Positions 41,801 to 47,712 of a stretch of 64,000 bases of DNA are shown here, piece after piece. A program made the position numbers and the translations under genes. Each line of letters starts with the position of its first letter. Within the stretch, counting starts at the first letter, position 1. Source of the DNA: Sipunculus nudus (Eukaryota > Annelida > Sipuncula > Golfingiida > Sipunculidae). The stretch spans positions 105,601,142 to 105,665,141 of the forward strand of contig CM049306.1 of assembly GCA_026874595.1 (NCBI GenBank), read 5' to 3'. The notes under the pieces were generated by a model. It was not told where the DNA came from and made no database searches. It saw only the letters and a list, made by a program, of their open reading frames with translations.

Positions 41801-42768
41801 ATCAATATTAATATGATATTAAATGATCTGAGTTATTAAATAAATGATGCACCGTTCAATAAACTGCATATAGTACATTTATTATAATCCGATACATTTG
41901 ATACTTCCAGAACTGTTACCCTCATAACTGTAATAGACTCCACAAGTTTGCCGATTAAGGAATTAGAATTATCAGTATCAGATAAGTACTACATGTAGCA
42001 ATATGTTAATGTTTTATAAATATGACAAATAAATATAAATACACAATTTGGTTTCCAAGTACACTGTGCCTTATTTTCTTCTTTTCCTATATTCTGCTGT
42101 ACATATTACACCAGGTGATATGTTGTTTTTTATGCTAATTTTAAGTATATTAACAAAGCACACTCTCAAAGTTCTCATGAGGGAACATAAAAATCCATAA
42201 ATTTTAAGAATTTTTTTAATTCATACAATCAAAATTTAGTGCTTCAAGTTATCAATCTGCAAGAAGTGTTAATATAGTTCCATTTGCCCGGAAGAGAAAA
42301 TTACAGTTATCTGTGTCATAATGTGTGTGTGTGTGGGGGGGGGGGGCATTAATTTACAACTAAGGTCATGGAGTGAAGTAGTAAGCAATTAGTGGTTCAC
42401 TAGAGTGTGCCAGTACAAGCTCTGCTCCAATGACCAGAGGCTAGGCTGGAAGAGCTCATATCACTACAGGGGAGGTGCATGAAAGGCCAGTAGCATATCA
42501 CTGATCAAACACATTCTGGTTAGCCATCAGCTGACCAGGTTACGGCACGGGTAACGGTGTGTGGTTTATCGTGATCAGCCTATGCTTATTTAAGGCACGG
42601 AGTCTCCTGAATAGGCATAAAATCAAATGTTCCCGATAAATGCAGAAATTTTTAAAAAAATCTAAAAAGCATTCAATGAATAAGCAACGACAAAATAAAA
42701 CGTGGATTAATCAAAATCCAAAGTTAAACCTTTAGAGTCGGATGTTCCAAGCACTTCATGTCCGCCAT
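2691..42768 (-). CDS. MAEA: MAEA, GID/CTLH E3 ubiquitin ligase RING subunit (3' end missing)
   Basis: MAEA/Gid9 pairs with RMND5A as the catalytic RING module of the CTLH (GID) ubiquitin ligase, acting in nucleus and cytoplasm. Eight exons on the minus strand, all with GT-AG borders and compatible phases, give 355 residues. Human MAEA is 396 residues, so about 40 are missing with the last exon. Residues 14-74 are the N-terminal helical part, 108-142 the LisH motif (exon 3), 143 to about 200 the CTLH region, about 200-290 the CRA region and 291-355 the start of the RING-like domain, with a C-P-V-C pair, an A-H-C and the N-E-N-N-P-P-M-M stretch typical of the family. The start ATG at 42768 sits in a GGC-rich context just inside a CpG-containing region. 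Introns are crowded with transposons; intron 1 alone is about 22.9 kb. I recognised the product by remembered similarity to vertebrate MAEA, not by a search. Confidence 0.93.
3128..3155. repeat. (AC)n microsatellite
   Basis: Alternating AC run with one interruption, inside MAEA intron 7. Confidence 0.9.
3499..3632 (-). CDS. MAEA: MAEA exon 7 (44 codons plus 2 bases)
   Basis: Acceptor TGTTTTTAG|GAC and donor ACACC|GTATCT, ending in phase 2 within a proline codon. The peptide begins D-L-L-D-P-A-R-W and ends [10 protein letters not shown], as in MAEA. The acceptor lies only 18 bases from a family D transposon end, so sequence needed for splicing may come from the element. Confidence 0.94.
3648..3880 (+). 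mobile_element. Two nested family D left ends
   Basis: A first family D left end (GGACCCATGGGTC, then GCTCAGCTGA) starts at about 3648, right beside MAEA exon 7. Its interior is like 389-560. At 3840 it is cut by a second left end of the same family. No right ends follow, so both are truncated. Confidence 0.6.
3881..4580. other. AT-rich intron sequence with a poly-G run
   Basis: Part of MAEA intron 6. It holds a 17-base G run at 4254-4270. The open frame across it is low-complexity and has no gene-like features. Nothing else is supported. Confidence 0.5.
4581..7230 (-). mobile_element. Helitron-like element, family C, 5' part lost
   Basis: Read on the minus strand, the 3' end at 4581 shows GTCTGGGGATAC, the hairpin GGCACC-TGC-GGTGCC and then a terminal CTAGT. 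The same end occurs at 30023. The body is made of tandem units of about 290 bp (about 4740-6670) containing the phrase TGACCTTTGACCTCATGAC. The right part (about 6660-7230) matches 30240-30970. The expected GTATCCCCAGAC inverted end is missing on the right. Short open frames here are by-products of the repeat. Confidence 0.65.
7235..7302. repeat. Short repeat flank X, copy 1
   Basis: About 60 bases shared with 25268-25337 (both contain ATCACTGCTG and end GCACACAACACAA). It borders the family D element on its left and matters for the shared insertion site described in the findings. Confidence 0.6.
7303..8113 (+). mobile_element. Family D pearl-like element, short copy
   Basis: The left end is AGGGACCCATGGGTC then GCTCAGCTGA. 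The right end has CGGACGG tracts, then a hairpin from CTCAGTTGACT to AGTCAGCTGAGC and CTAA. The interior carries one core module with a GGTGGCGCCACC palindrome at about 7763. At 811 bp it is the shortest copy here with both ends. Confidence 0.7.
8114..10720. repeat. Repeat Y, copy 1
   Basis: A 2.6-kb block in the same order as 27331-29400, sharing GATTGTAGCTGGCACCACC at the start and the TTCCCATAACTCAGCC phrases later. It contains GGTGGCGCCACC palindromes and several internal near-duplicates. It ends with GACGACGGACGACGAC, an ACGG-type tract, so it is probably another Helitron-like body. No coding capacity is seen. Confidence 0.6.
10721..10989. other. Unassigned sequence
   Basis: Holds a purine-rich AGGGGGGGAGGGGG stretch near 10850. 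Open frames on the minus strand are low-complexity. No gene or known repeat recognised. Confidence 0.4.
10990..11736 (+). mobile_element. Family D-related element, 3' part
   Basis: Matches 1262-2461 and the two parts 32905-33248 and 40929-41305. The right end has GGACGGACGGACAGACGG and the TAGCTCAG...CTGAGCTA hairpin. The left border is not defined. Confidence 0.55.
11832..13026 (+). mobile_element. Family D element with three core modules
   Basis: Left end CAAGTGACCCATGGGTC with GCTCAGCTGA; right end ACAGACGGACAGACGGAC then the hairpin and CTAA. Three core modules of about 310-330 bp each start near a CAGGTGG(C/T)(G/T)CCACC palindrome (12003, 12343, 12680). It interrupts the 566-952 repeat copy, so its borders are supported by an empty-site comparison. 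Confidence 0.72.
13544..13652 (-). CDS. MAEA: MAEA exon 6 (36 codons)
   Basis: Acceptor TTGTTGTAG|GCA and donor AAG|GTCAGT. The first base completes arginine; then H-A-R-K-Y-F and Q-V-M-G-L-L-A-F-P follow, the hallmark CRA stretch of MAEA, ending V-P-Y-K in phase 0. Confidence 0.95.
13653..14083. other. MAEA intron 5, left part
   Basis: No repeat or coding signal recognised apart from the exon 6 acceptor at its left edge. Confidence 0.5.
14084..14484. mobile_element. Tc1/mariner-type MITE
   Basis: 401-bp element flanked by TA dinucleotides (14082-14083 and 14485-14486). Terminal inverted repeats begin CTGTGGTTG at the left and end CAACCACAG at the right, and weaker similarity continues inward for about 40 bases. 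No coding capacity. It lies in MAEA intron 5. Confidence 0.75.
14884..15513. repeat. 39-bp minisatellite, about 16 copies
   Basis: The unit runs ACAGACAGCAGATAGTCATC and then 19 more bases ending GGTGACTT. The length is a multiple of three and contains no stop in one plus and one minus frame, giving 13-residue repeats: [13 protein letters not shown] on plus and [13 protein letters not shown] on minus (a 215-codon open frame). It is inside MAEA intron 5. Nothing indicates that it is translated. Confidence 0.9.
15623..15699 (-). CDS. MAEA: MAEA exon 5 (25 codons plus 2 bases)
   Basis: Acceptor TTCCCACAG|AGC and donor GTCAG|GTTGGG, ending in phase 2. The peptide [17 protein letters not shown] matches the CTLH/CRA transition. 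The split arginine codon is finished by exon 6. Confidence 0.94.
15700..16223. other. MAEA intron 4
   Basis: Single-copy-looking AT-rich sequence between exons 5 and 4. Nothing recognised. Confidence 0.6.
16224..16346 (-). CDS. MAEA: MAEA exon 4 (41 codons, start of CTLH)
   Basis: Acceptor CTGTTTCAG|GATCTG and donor AAG|GTAAAT, phase 0. The peptide begins [12 protein letters not shown] and ends [12 protein letters not shown], the CTLH region. Its acceptor and first 12 bases have been copied about 35 times in the minisatellite directly upstream in gene sense (16347-17690). The genuine site is the exon-proximal one. Confidence 0.95.
16335..17690 (-). repeat. 37/39-bp minisatellite derived from the MAEA exon 4 splice acceptor
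   Basis: About 36 units, counting the genuine exon edge. On the minus strand each has TATTAATG, then TCTGTTTCAG|GAT and then ACAAACAG|GTGACTG. The 39-bp form keeps GATCTGACAAAC, identical to the first 12 bases of exon 4. The commoner 37-bp form has lost two bases (GATGACAAAC). Each unit therefore combines a branch-like TTAAT, a pyrimidine tract, an AG acceptor, a 12- or 14-base pseudo-exon and a GTGA donor. It takes up most of MAEA intron 3. Confidence 0.92.
17691..18295. other. Rest of MAEA intron 3
   Basis: AT-rich, no repeat recognised beyond a short duplicated AAATCATGATTAT near 18056-18090. Confidence 0.5.
18296..18499 (-). CDS. MAEA: MAEA exon 3 (68 codons, LisH)
   Basis: Acceptor ATATACAG|GCT and donor CAA|GTGAGG, phase 0. 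The second half, from W-K-K-K-R-L-D-R to [10 protein letters not shown], is the LisH dimerisation motif. Length and borders fit vertebrate MAEA. Confidence 0.95.
18658..18990 (+). mobile_element. tRNA-derived SINE
   Basis: The head is tRNA-like: an A-box-like GTCTCAGGGGTAGAGCG and a B box GAGTTCGAATCTC about 40 bases on. A non-tRNA body of about 250 bp with GC-rich sequence follows, unlike its surroundings. Sits in MAEA intron 2. It is too diverged in the acceptor arm to be a functional tRNA gene. Confidence 0.75.
18991..19600. other. MAEA intron 2, left of exon 2
   Basis: A minus-strand 100-codon open frame at 19226-19528 has unremarkable composition but no splice sites or family I know. 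It starts just beyond the in-frame stop after exon 2. No gene claimed. Confidence 0.45.
19601..19783 (-). CDS. MAEA: MAEA exon 2 (61 codons)
   Basis: Acceptor CTTGCAG|GTA and donor AAG|GTAAGA, both phase 0. The peptide begins [10 protein letters not shown] and carries the family stretch A-Q-K-N-I-D-R-E, ending [11 protein letters not shown]. It forms the helical N-terminal part before LisH. Confidence 0.95.
20480..20745. repeat. Repeat with self-complementary GATCTGGTCC blocks
   Basis: Alternating direct and inverted copies of phrases such as GGATTTGGTCTGGACCA and CCAATCGGGATCTGGTCC. A related piece lies at about 59998-60036. Probably the end of a DNA transposon with subterminal repeats. The class is not established. 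Confidence 0.4.
21140..24900 (+). pseudogene. Decayed APE-type LINE (endonuclease and reverse transcriptase)
   Basis: Several frames carry recognisable pieces in the right order. At about 21250 the endonuclease phrase L-L-G-D-F-N-A is followed by [12 protein letters not shown]. Reverse transcriptase at 23854-24066 shows [13 protein letters not shown] (catalytic aspartate kept), then N-G-V-R-Q-G-C near 24093 and [10 protein letters not shown] near 24270, where the usual F/Y-A-D-D has become A-D-H. The tail near 24740-24890 reads [10 protein letters not shown] and G-R-I-V-K-M-P-D-E. Many stops and frameshifts make it non-functional. A 46-bp minisatellite interrupts it. It is in MAEA intron 1, antisense to the gene. 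Confidence 0.85.
21548..22883 (+). repeat. 46-bp minisatellite made from LINE coding sequence, about 29 copies
   Basis: The unit begins GACTGCTGGATAGACCACAA and ends CTGCCCAAGAT. Read in frame it gives D-C-W-I-D-H-K-L-I, the phrase expected just after the endonuclease in this LINE type, and the sequence leaving the array continues P-K-M-K-L. Since 46 is not a multiple of three, the copies shift frame. The open frame on the opposite strand is a by-product. Confidence 0.85.
25268..25337. repeat. Short repeat flank X, copy 2
   Basis: Shares about 60 bases with 7235-7302 and borders a family E element on its left. Confidence 0.6.
25338..27330 (-). mobile_element. Helitron-like element, family E
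   Basis: Read on the minus strand, the 5' end at 27330 begins TGTATCCACCAAAAC. The 3' end has TTTTGGAGGATAC, a weak TAGTC/GACTA hairpin and a terminal CTAGT at 25338. The subterminal GTATCC/GGATAC inverted pair parallels family C. The body is about six tandem units of roughly 280-290 bp, each with a GGTGG(C/T)(G/A)CCACC palindrome (near 25640, 25768, 25918, 26048, 26325, 26475 and 26880). No coding sequence. Confidence 0.65.
27331..29400. repeat. Repeat Y, copy 2
   Basis: Collinear with 8114-10500. Shares GATTGTAGCTGGCACCACC at the left and later blocks such as GGTGGCGCCACCAATACCT. It breaks off near 29400 inside a GCTTTTTTAGC phrase. Confidence 0.6.
29401..30022. other. Intron 1 sequence with one family D left end
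   Basis: A family D left end (CAAGGGACCCATGAGTCAC) starts at 29698 with no matching right end. The rest is AT-rich with nothing recognised. Confidence 0.5.
30023..31345 (-). mobile_element. Helitron-like element, family C, both ends present
   Basis: On the minus strand the 5' end near 31345 reads TGTATCCCCAGAC followed by a GGGATAC that folds back on it. The 3' end at 30023 has GTCTGGGGATAC, or a near copy, then the hairpin GGCACC-TGC-GGTGCC and terminal CTAGT. Core repeats contain TCAAGGTCAAGGCCACT and GGTGGCGCCACC. The element is in MAEA intron 1. Confidence 0.68.
31560..32701 (+). mobile_element. Family D element with two to three core modules
   Basis: Left end CAAGTGATCTATGGGTC with GCTCAGCCGA; right end GACGGCTAGACGGACGACGG, then the hairpin TAGCTCAG...CTGAGCTA and A. 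Interior modules match those at 11832-13026, including CAGTCTGCAGAAACTGATG. Confidence 0.7.
32780..33248 (+). mobile_element. Family D-related element, left half (split)
   Basis: Continues in register at 40929-41305. The uninterrupted form is visible at 37290-37920. The break comes after CATTATGT. Confidence 0.6.
33346..34840 (-). mobile_element. Helitron-like element, family A, 5' end missing
   Basis: On the minus strand the 3' end at 33346 is the hairpin GTGTC-ATTCC-GACAC and terminal CTAGT. Core units of about 175-180 bp (GACTTTTTTTCGCAATGCCT) repeat about eight times. It stops near 34840, before the ATGCCCCCGCC expected at the 5' end. Confidence 0.7.
35530..35651. repeat. 61-bp direct tandem duplication
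   Basis: Two adjacent copies beginning TTTGCATTAATGAG and ending TATGACATAAC, differing at only a few bases. Confidence 0.85.
35959..35980 (+). repeat. Poly-G run, 22 bases
   Basis: Longest of several homopurine runs. Others on the plus strand: 1068-1082, 4254-4270, 32754-32769, 42335-42346, 44542-44555 and 47780-47794. One C run is at 4633-4644. Run lengths in raw assemblies are error-prone. Confidence 0.85.
36070..37133. other. Family D left end and AT-rich sequence
   Basis: A family D left end (CAAGGGACCTATGGGTC) starts at 36070 without a right end. The rest is AT-rich, with open frames of low-complexity composition only. Confidence 0.45.
37290..38532 (+). mobile_element. Two partial family D-related copies in tandem
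   Basis: 37290-37920 and 37960-38532 each match the interior of 1262-2461, with phrases such as CATGGTCAAAGTTGGGCAAA. Neither reaches the ACGG tract and hairpin. The second is cut after GGAACGAA. Confidence 0.55.
38214..38247. repeat. (AT)n microsatellite
   Basis: Alternating AT/TA run, inside a family D-related copy. Confidence 0.85.
38533..40860. other. Intron 1 sequence of unknown nature, less repetitive
   Basis: Looks less repetitive than its neighbours. Near its borders, ATCACTTTCATA plus TACAGATGGAGGG (38608-38635) and the inverted TCCACCTTCTGTATATGAAA (40281-40300) are related, so it could be an insertion with diverged inverted ends. A perfect TGCGCATGCGCA lies at 40215-40226. No coding exon found. 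Confidence 0.4.
40215..40226. promoter_or_regulatory. NRF-1-type palindrome
   Basis: TGCGCATGCGCA is a perfect match to the NRF-1 binding consensus, a common promoter motif in animals. It sits in MAEA intron 1, about 2.5 kb inside the gene. It could mark an internal promoter or be part of a transposon end. No transcript evidence. Confidence 0.35.
40929..41305 (+). mobile_element. Family D-related element, right half (split)
   Basis: Resumes at TTCGGGCC and runs to the ACGG tract and the hairpin ending CTGAGCTAA at 41305. Together with 32780-33248 it makes one element of about 0.85 kb. Confidence 0.6.
41640..41778 (+). pseudogene. LINE 3' coding tail fragment
   Basis: In frame this reads [16 protein letters not shown] and ends at a stop. 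That resembles the C-terminal F-F-P-R-T-I-x-x-W-N-x-L-P motif of many non-LTR retrotransposons. Short and diverged, so moderate certainty. Confidence 0.5.
41779..42729. other. Start of MAEA intron 1
   Basis: AT-rich, with a (TG)n tract running into a G run at 42322-42346. No coding signal. Confidence 0.5.
42730..42768 (-). CDS. MAEA: MAEA exon 1 (start codon, 13 codons)
   Basis: The peptide is [13 protein letters not shown]. It ends in H-P-T-L-K, matching the Y-P-T-L-K that precedes V-P-Y-E in vertebrate MAEA. The donor is AAG|GTTTAA at 42729, phase 0. The next in-frame codon after the donor would be a stop, so splicing is required. Too short for ordinary gene finders. Confidence 0.88.
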
Positions 42769-43480
42769 CTTGATTGTTTGGGTTTTTGCATTGTGGGAGT
42801 GAAATAAACAAACTGTAATAATTTTGTTAGCTTAAATTTTCATATTTTATTGTACAGTAACACTTCATTTTAATAGAAACCCACTTTTTTCTTGTTAAGA
42901 ATAAAGTTTATTCCATATGATATTTTTTTTATCACCAAGTCTCGTTGACGCGCTATGACGCGGGAACAACACGGCCGGCTGATAATTCGGGAAGGTCGGT
43001 GCGTGAAAAGACGACTTGGGCAGTAAAGCGGGTAGACATAAACCGACAATCTACCGGTAAGAACGCAGTTATTATCTAATTTTACTATCAATATGCAATC
43101 TATATATAATTATGCACGGTATGGTACTATTGCAAATAGTTTTTCTTATTTTAACCTTGAAATTTCTTTTGTTGATTTGCGAAGTAGTCATAATATTTCT
43201 CTCGCTTTGTTCTGATGCTTGAGCCGCGTCAAAACTGCTAATGAATGGAGTCGCCACTCATGTGGCATTTCCCATCGACCACTTCGTGCAAAATGGACGA
43301 ACTCGTGTCCTGTATTTTGTATGGTACGTGTTTATAATTACCGGAACGTGATGTAAATAAAAAGTGACGCCACATAAAATAATTCCCCGGAACCTGAGAT
43401 AACACGGGCTGGGCGGTTGTGTCGCGAAATGCAGTGTACTGTCTACACGGGGATAACAGTGACCCAGAAGCCAAAATAGC
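42769..43480. promoter_or_regulatory. Probable MAEA promoter, perhaps bidirectional
   Basis: This stretch has many more CpG dinucleotides than the rest of the window (for example GACGCGCTATGACGCGGG near 42947). It lies immediately upstream of MAEA exon 1 on the minus strand and just before a plus-strand ATG at 43481. No TATA box stands out. The 5' UTR start is not visible. Minus-strand open frames here are likely chance. Confidence 0.6.
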
Positions 43481-43515
43481 ATGGCGACTACGCCGTCTGC
43501 GGGAACGGTCATTCA
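43481..43515 (+). CDS. Candidate first exon of a divergent gene
   Basis: ATG in context AATAGCATGG, reading M-A-T-T-P-S-A-G-T-V-I and then CA|GTAACG, a usable donor in phase 2. If unspliced, the frame stops one codon later. GC-rich, in the CpG region and divergent from MAEA, which fits a first exon. I do not recognise the protein. It could equally be noise. Confidence 0.4.
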
Positions 43516-44901
43516 GTAACGTTGACGATCAGCGTAACATTATTTTTTTAAAATAAGTGAATTCATAACCATTAGAAATGTTTTATTAGCTCTGCTGCAC
43601 GTCAATTATTGTTCGGTGATACATGATTGGGGGGAAAGTCGAACTATCAAGGTTGCTCTGGCATGGCATATGCAAATATCCCCCTCCCCTCCCCCGGGAG
43701 GTGTGGAGTGATTGATGGAACTATTGTTTATATCCTTGTGTTGAACAGTAAATCGTTTATACCCCTACACATGCTTTGTTTGATTTATTTCACAGTCCCC
43801 ACACTGTTTGCGTGGCAGATCATGTGTGTTCACATGTCATGGTGGTCAATTACATGTAATACAGTATACATACCAGGAAAGGATTTTTTTTATCTCTGGT
43901 GTACTGCTCTAGTTGATAAAACTTGTATCAGCTTGTCTTTGTGTCTGAGTCACTTAATAATAGGATGTTTAATGTATCACTTGACTAAAGGCTCTGAAGA
44001 AAGGATTTTAACATGGCCTCCAGCTGAAAGGAAATGCAGCTATGTTTATTCTCTGAATACTTGGTTAGTTGAATACATGCTTGTAGGCTTATGTTTGTAT
44101 TTTTTCTTCATTTCTAAACTAATGTTAAATATTTTGATTTGTGTAAGTAATGTCCTGTGGTTAAAAAAAATAATGGTAGTACTCCCATTGCTTATATAAA
44201 CAGTGCTAACATTTTGGTTCTGATTGCCAAGGGGATGTAGACATAGCTCAGTGTGTGTTATGTGATTGTTGTGATTCATTTTTGAGCTTTATATTTGTTA
44301 AATGATTTGTTTGTTCCAGGGTATTTTGGCTGGATAAGACTATGTCAATTTAAATTTTTATGTCTAATTGTTTACTACCTGACTGAGGTTTAAAAAGATG
44401 TTTGCTTTATAATGTGTTCTCTTTATTATGCTCCAACTGTTGGACCGACCAGTGAGGAATGATAAAATTTAAAAATGTAACTCAATATGTTATTATTCAA
44501 TATTTATTTAGTCTTTGCTTTTAAAATTTTGAACCAGGTGAGGGGGGGGGGGGGGTGAATGATTTGTTTATGTTATAAACTTATTTTCATGTGCTCTGTG
44601 GAGTGTGTATTACATGTATAATGCAGTTGGTAAATCACAATTCAAAGTAGGTTGCCTTTAGTCCTAGGACAAACACATGATTTAGCATATGCACCCCTTT
44701 TGTTCAAGCAGATTGAATAATTATTGAGTAGTGCATAAGATTCAGTCATGGGACATTTTAATTGAACTGTACAGTAATGCAATTTGCATTTTATCAGAAG
44801 ACTGATATATCTCAGAACATTATTTGTTGTTTCATTTATTTTTGGATGCAGGGACTGAATGTGATTGTAATCAGAATTCCTTTCTTATGTTATTGCCCTA
44901 G
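43516..44901. other. Candidate intron of the divergent gene
   Basis: Contains a plus-strand open frame of 190 codons (43627-44199) with hydrophobic, cysteine-rich composition typical of translated AT-rich noise, and a 14-base G run at 44542. No family recognised. Confidence 0.4.
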
Positions 44902-44982
44902 GCCCTTTAATGACATGCAGGAATCTCCCAAGAAAAAAATGTACATCACATGGAACAGAAGGATCAAACTCATGAAAACCCT
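44902..44982 (+). CDS. Candidate second exon of the divergent gene
   Basis: Acceptor TATTGCCCTAG|G and donor ACCCT|GTAAAA. Its phase fits the candidate exon at 43481: CA plus G gives Q, then P-F-N-D-M-Q-E-S-P-K-K-K-M-Y-I-T-W-N-R-R-I-K-L-M-K-T. The peptide is balanced and basic, unlike the AT-driven frames around it. Family not recognised. The exon ends in phase 2 and I could not find a convincing next exon. Confidence 0.4.
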
Positions 44983-47512
44983 GTAAAAAATAAGATAATA
45001 TGTATGTAATTTTTAAAACATGGTTATGTCACTGTGTGTGTCCATCACTAATGATTACATCCTCTCTGTTCAGCATTAAAAGCAAGCTAGCAGCAGTTTG
45101 TATTAAAATATCTGTCATATATGAATTAATTTTGGACCTTAACATCGCCACCTTATTGATGTTGTGCCATGTGTTTCAGATATCCAACCACTGAGTTAAG
45201 TGATACCACAATATAGGTTTGCATTCCGGCAGTTTGTATTTATTGGCACTTGATAGAAAGTAAAGAAGATAGTTTTATTAGTGTTCAAAAAGCACTAAAA
45301 AGTGTAATTTTGTGTGTATTTATTATCTTTAAAGTTTGGAATTTAAGATCCCTTCGCCATTTTTATTTTTTTCTTATGAATTTATGATTGGAGGCAAGTA
45401 GTACGAGCAGGACAAACTTGTGTATGGCACTCTGACAGTAAATATCCATGTTGGCACCTTCATGTTTTCTGAAACAAAATGAGCCAATCAAAATATGGAA
45501 TTGTGACAGGCATTTTATAAAAAAATGTGCCACAGTAGTCACAATGAGTCCTAATGAGGCACGGAAACTGCACTGTATTTATTTTTGTTTAGTCTACATC
45601 TGGAGGGGGAGTGGCATTCCGAGACTAGGTCACTGTGTTATAGTTTATAAATACTATCACAGTGTTTGTATATGGGAGGGAATAACTACAAGTATTCATC
45701 CAGTTCAGTGGCTGTATCACACCACTCCTAAACCTGTATTTAATTTCAATAGTTTGTGTATTAAGATGCATTTGTGATAGCCTTTTTCTATTACAACTCA
45801 AGGGAGAGTGCTGCATGTTTGGGTATTAGGTTTGAAAGTAAAACCATGAAGGTTTGGACAGTAATTGAACCAAAAGAGTTTTATACATGCACCAATGTGT
45901 CATTCTTAAGGATAACATTGGTTTTTCATTTCATCATTAAATTGAAAAGATGTGGCTCATTTTATGTTTCAGCTGTCTATTTGCAACGGTGTTAAGTATC
46001 ATTACAAGTCAGCCCACTTTGGAAATGCCACTGACAGTAACAGTTGTGCAATTTCAATATTAATGAGCTATTTGTCTATTTTGTGTCAACTTTCATAAAA
46101 TATTTCTTTGTTCTAATAATGCTAGAAATGCCCGATTAATTTGCATATTGCTTTGAGATATCTTGAAAAGGTGGGTGCCCCAATGCCATGTTATAATAAT
46201 CAAAAAACCTCAAATTTAGTTATAGAATGATAATTCCACTTTTGATCAATTGGAATCAGACTTAACAATTAAATATATGTGATCATCTATAAATTATGTT
46301 AATGTATGAATGTGGAGTCAGGATGTTAAGATCTCAATTTTCAAGAAGATTAATTTTGAATACATGGGAATCCCAAGCAATATCAGTACCACAATATACA
46401 AATTGTGATCATATAAGTAGTATGTGACTTTATATAGCAGGTTGTACCACCTGCATTTACCAGGCACAAGCCTGAATGATTCTCCTCTTTCCCCTTGACA
46501 GGTCCTGAGAGGAGAAATTAACACTTCAAACAGCTATCCTATCATGGTAAACTGTGCCTAGGCGAAGGGCACTTAAAATTATTATGAAATTTATTGAGTT
46601 TATCTATCGTAAGTAAAAATTATTCCACCACCTGGATTTCTCACTTGACCCATGTAGATACTTGATTAGTATTAAATGGTATAAATTCTATACATTGACA
46701 CTGGTAAAGAGCAGATCTATGAATAATTGAAGAAAAATTTGAAAATACATGTCATATTACAGAACTCAATAATAGGAAAAAGGATAGTTGTTATCTGTTA
46801 TCCTCAAATATACGATTAATAAGGAATAACAATTTAAAAAAAAGCTAGTGTCATTACGTGTCTTCAACAGTTGTTGGGTCTTCAATTACCAAATTACCTC
46901 ATTGAAGACGCAAAACTAAAAATATGTGATGGATTTGGAATTTTTTATGGAAAGGGATATGAAATGAATAGCAAATTGAAATTACTATTACTACTCAAAT
47001 CACTGGGTCACTGTTAATGTACAAGACACCCAAGTTAAGATTTTTGGACCCTTTGCATATTTTGTGAGTCATCCACACATTTATTCACATGTTCAAGTAC
47101 CTGATACCTTCAATACAATGCACTCATGATATGTATTATAAAGTGTCATGGAGAACTGGGGACTTAAGTAACCTAGGGAAATGGCAGCAGGCTAGATATT
47201 TTGCATTGAGCACTTCTCCCCGTACATGGAGCTGCAGTATATTGGGTTCTCTGTGTATATTCACAGATAATGTTTACAAATAAAAAAATGTCTGAACAAA
47301 TTACAAGTCCGTCATTCATCAGTTGCTCAGACCAGTGTTGGATTTTGGAATAGGAACCAACTCCCATCACTGTATGCTGGAAAGTTCAAAGGGAAAAGCC
47401 AGTCTGTCTTGGTTATGATGTTGGGTCTTTGCAGATATTCAACAGTATATCAGTTTCAGCATTAGGCAAGATAATCATAAGAGGTTTGAAATCATAAGAT
47501 CTCCCATAGGAG
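44983..47512. other. AT-rich sequence without recognised gene
   Basis: Several open frames of 60-110 codons on both strands have no splice-site support and no family. Nothing else recognised. Confidence 0.5.
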
Positions 47513-47712
47513 ACATTTGATCAGAGGCCCATGCCATAAGGCAGGATGACAGTGTCGTGTCAGCAACCTGTAGGCACCATAATGAAAATCATAATGATGG
47601 GTCTACCTTCTCTCCAATAGGACATGATTAACCTAGTGCCCATGCCTCAAAGCAGGATAACTAACAATTGTCATGATGACAGTTGTCATGTCAGTGACCT
47701 GTAGGCACCAAT
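47513..47712. repeat. Diverged tandem duplication, about 105-bp unit
   Basis: Two units share GGCCCATGCC-like and GACCTGTAGGCACCA phrases (47568 and 47699), differing by small indels. Confidence 0.6.

Noticed and set aside
43627-44199. 190-codon plus-strand open frame, hydrophobic and cysteine-rich
   Set aside because: Composition is that of AT-rich DNA read by chance. No family, no splice context, and it lies in a likely intron.
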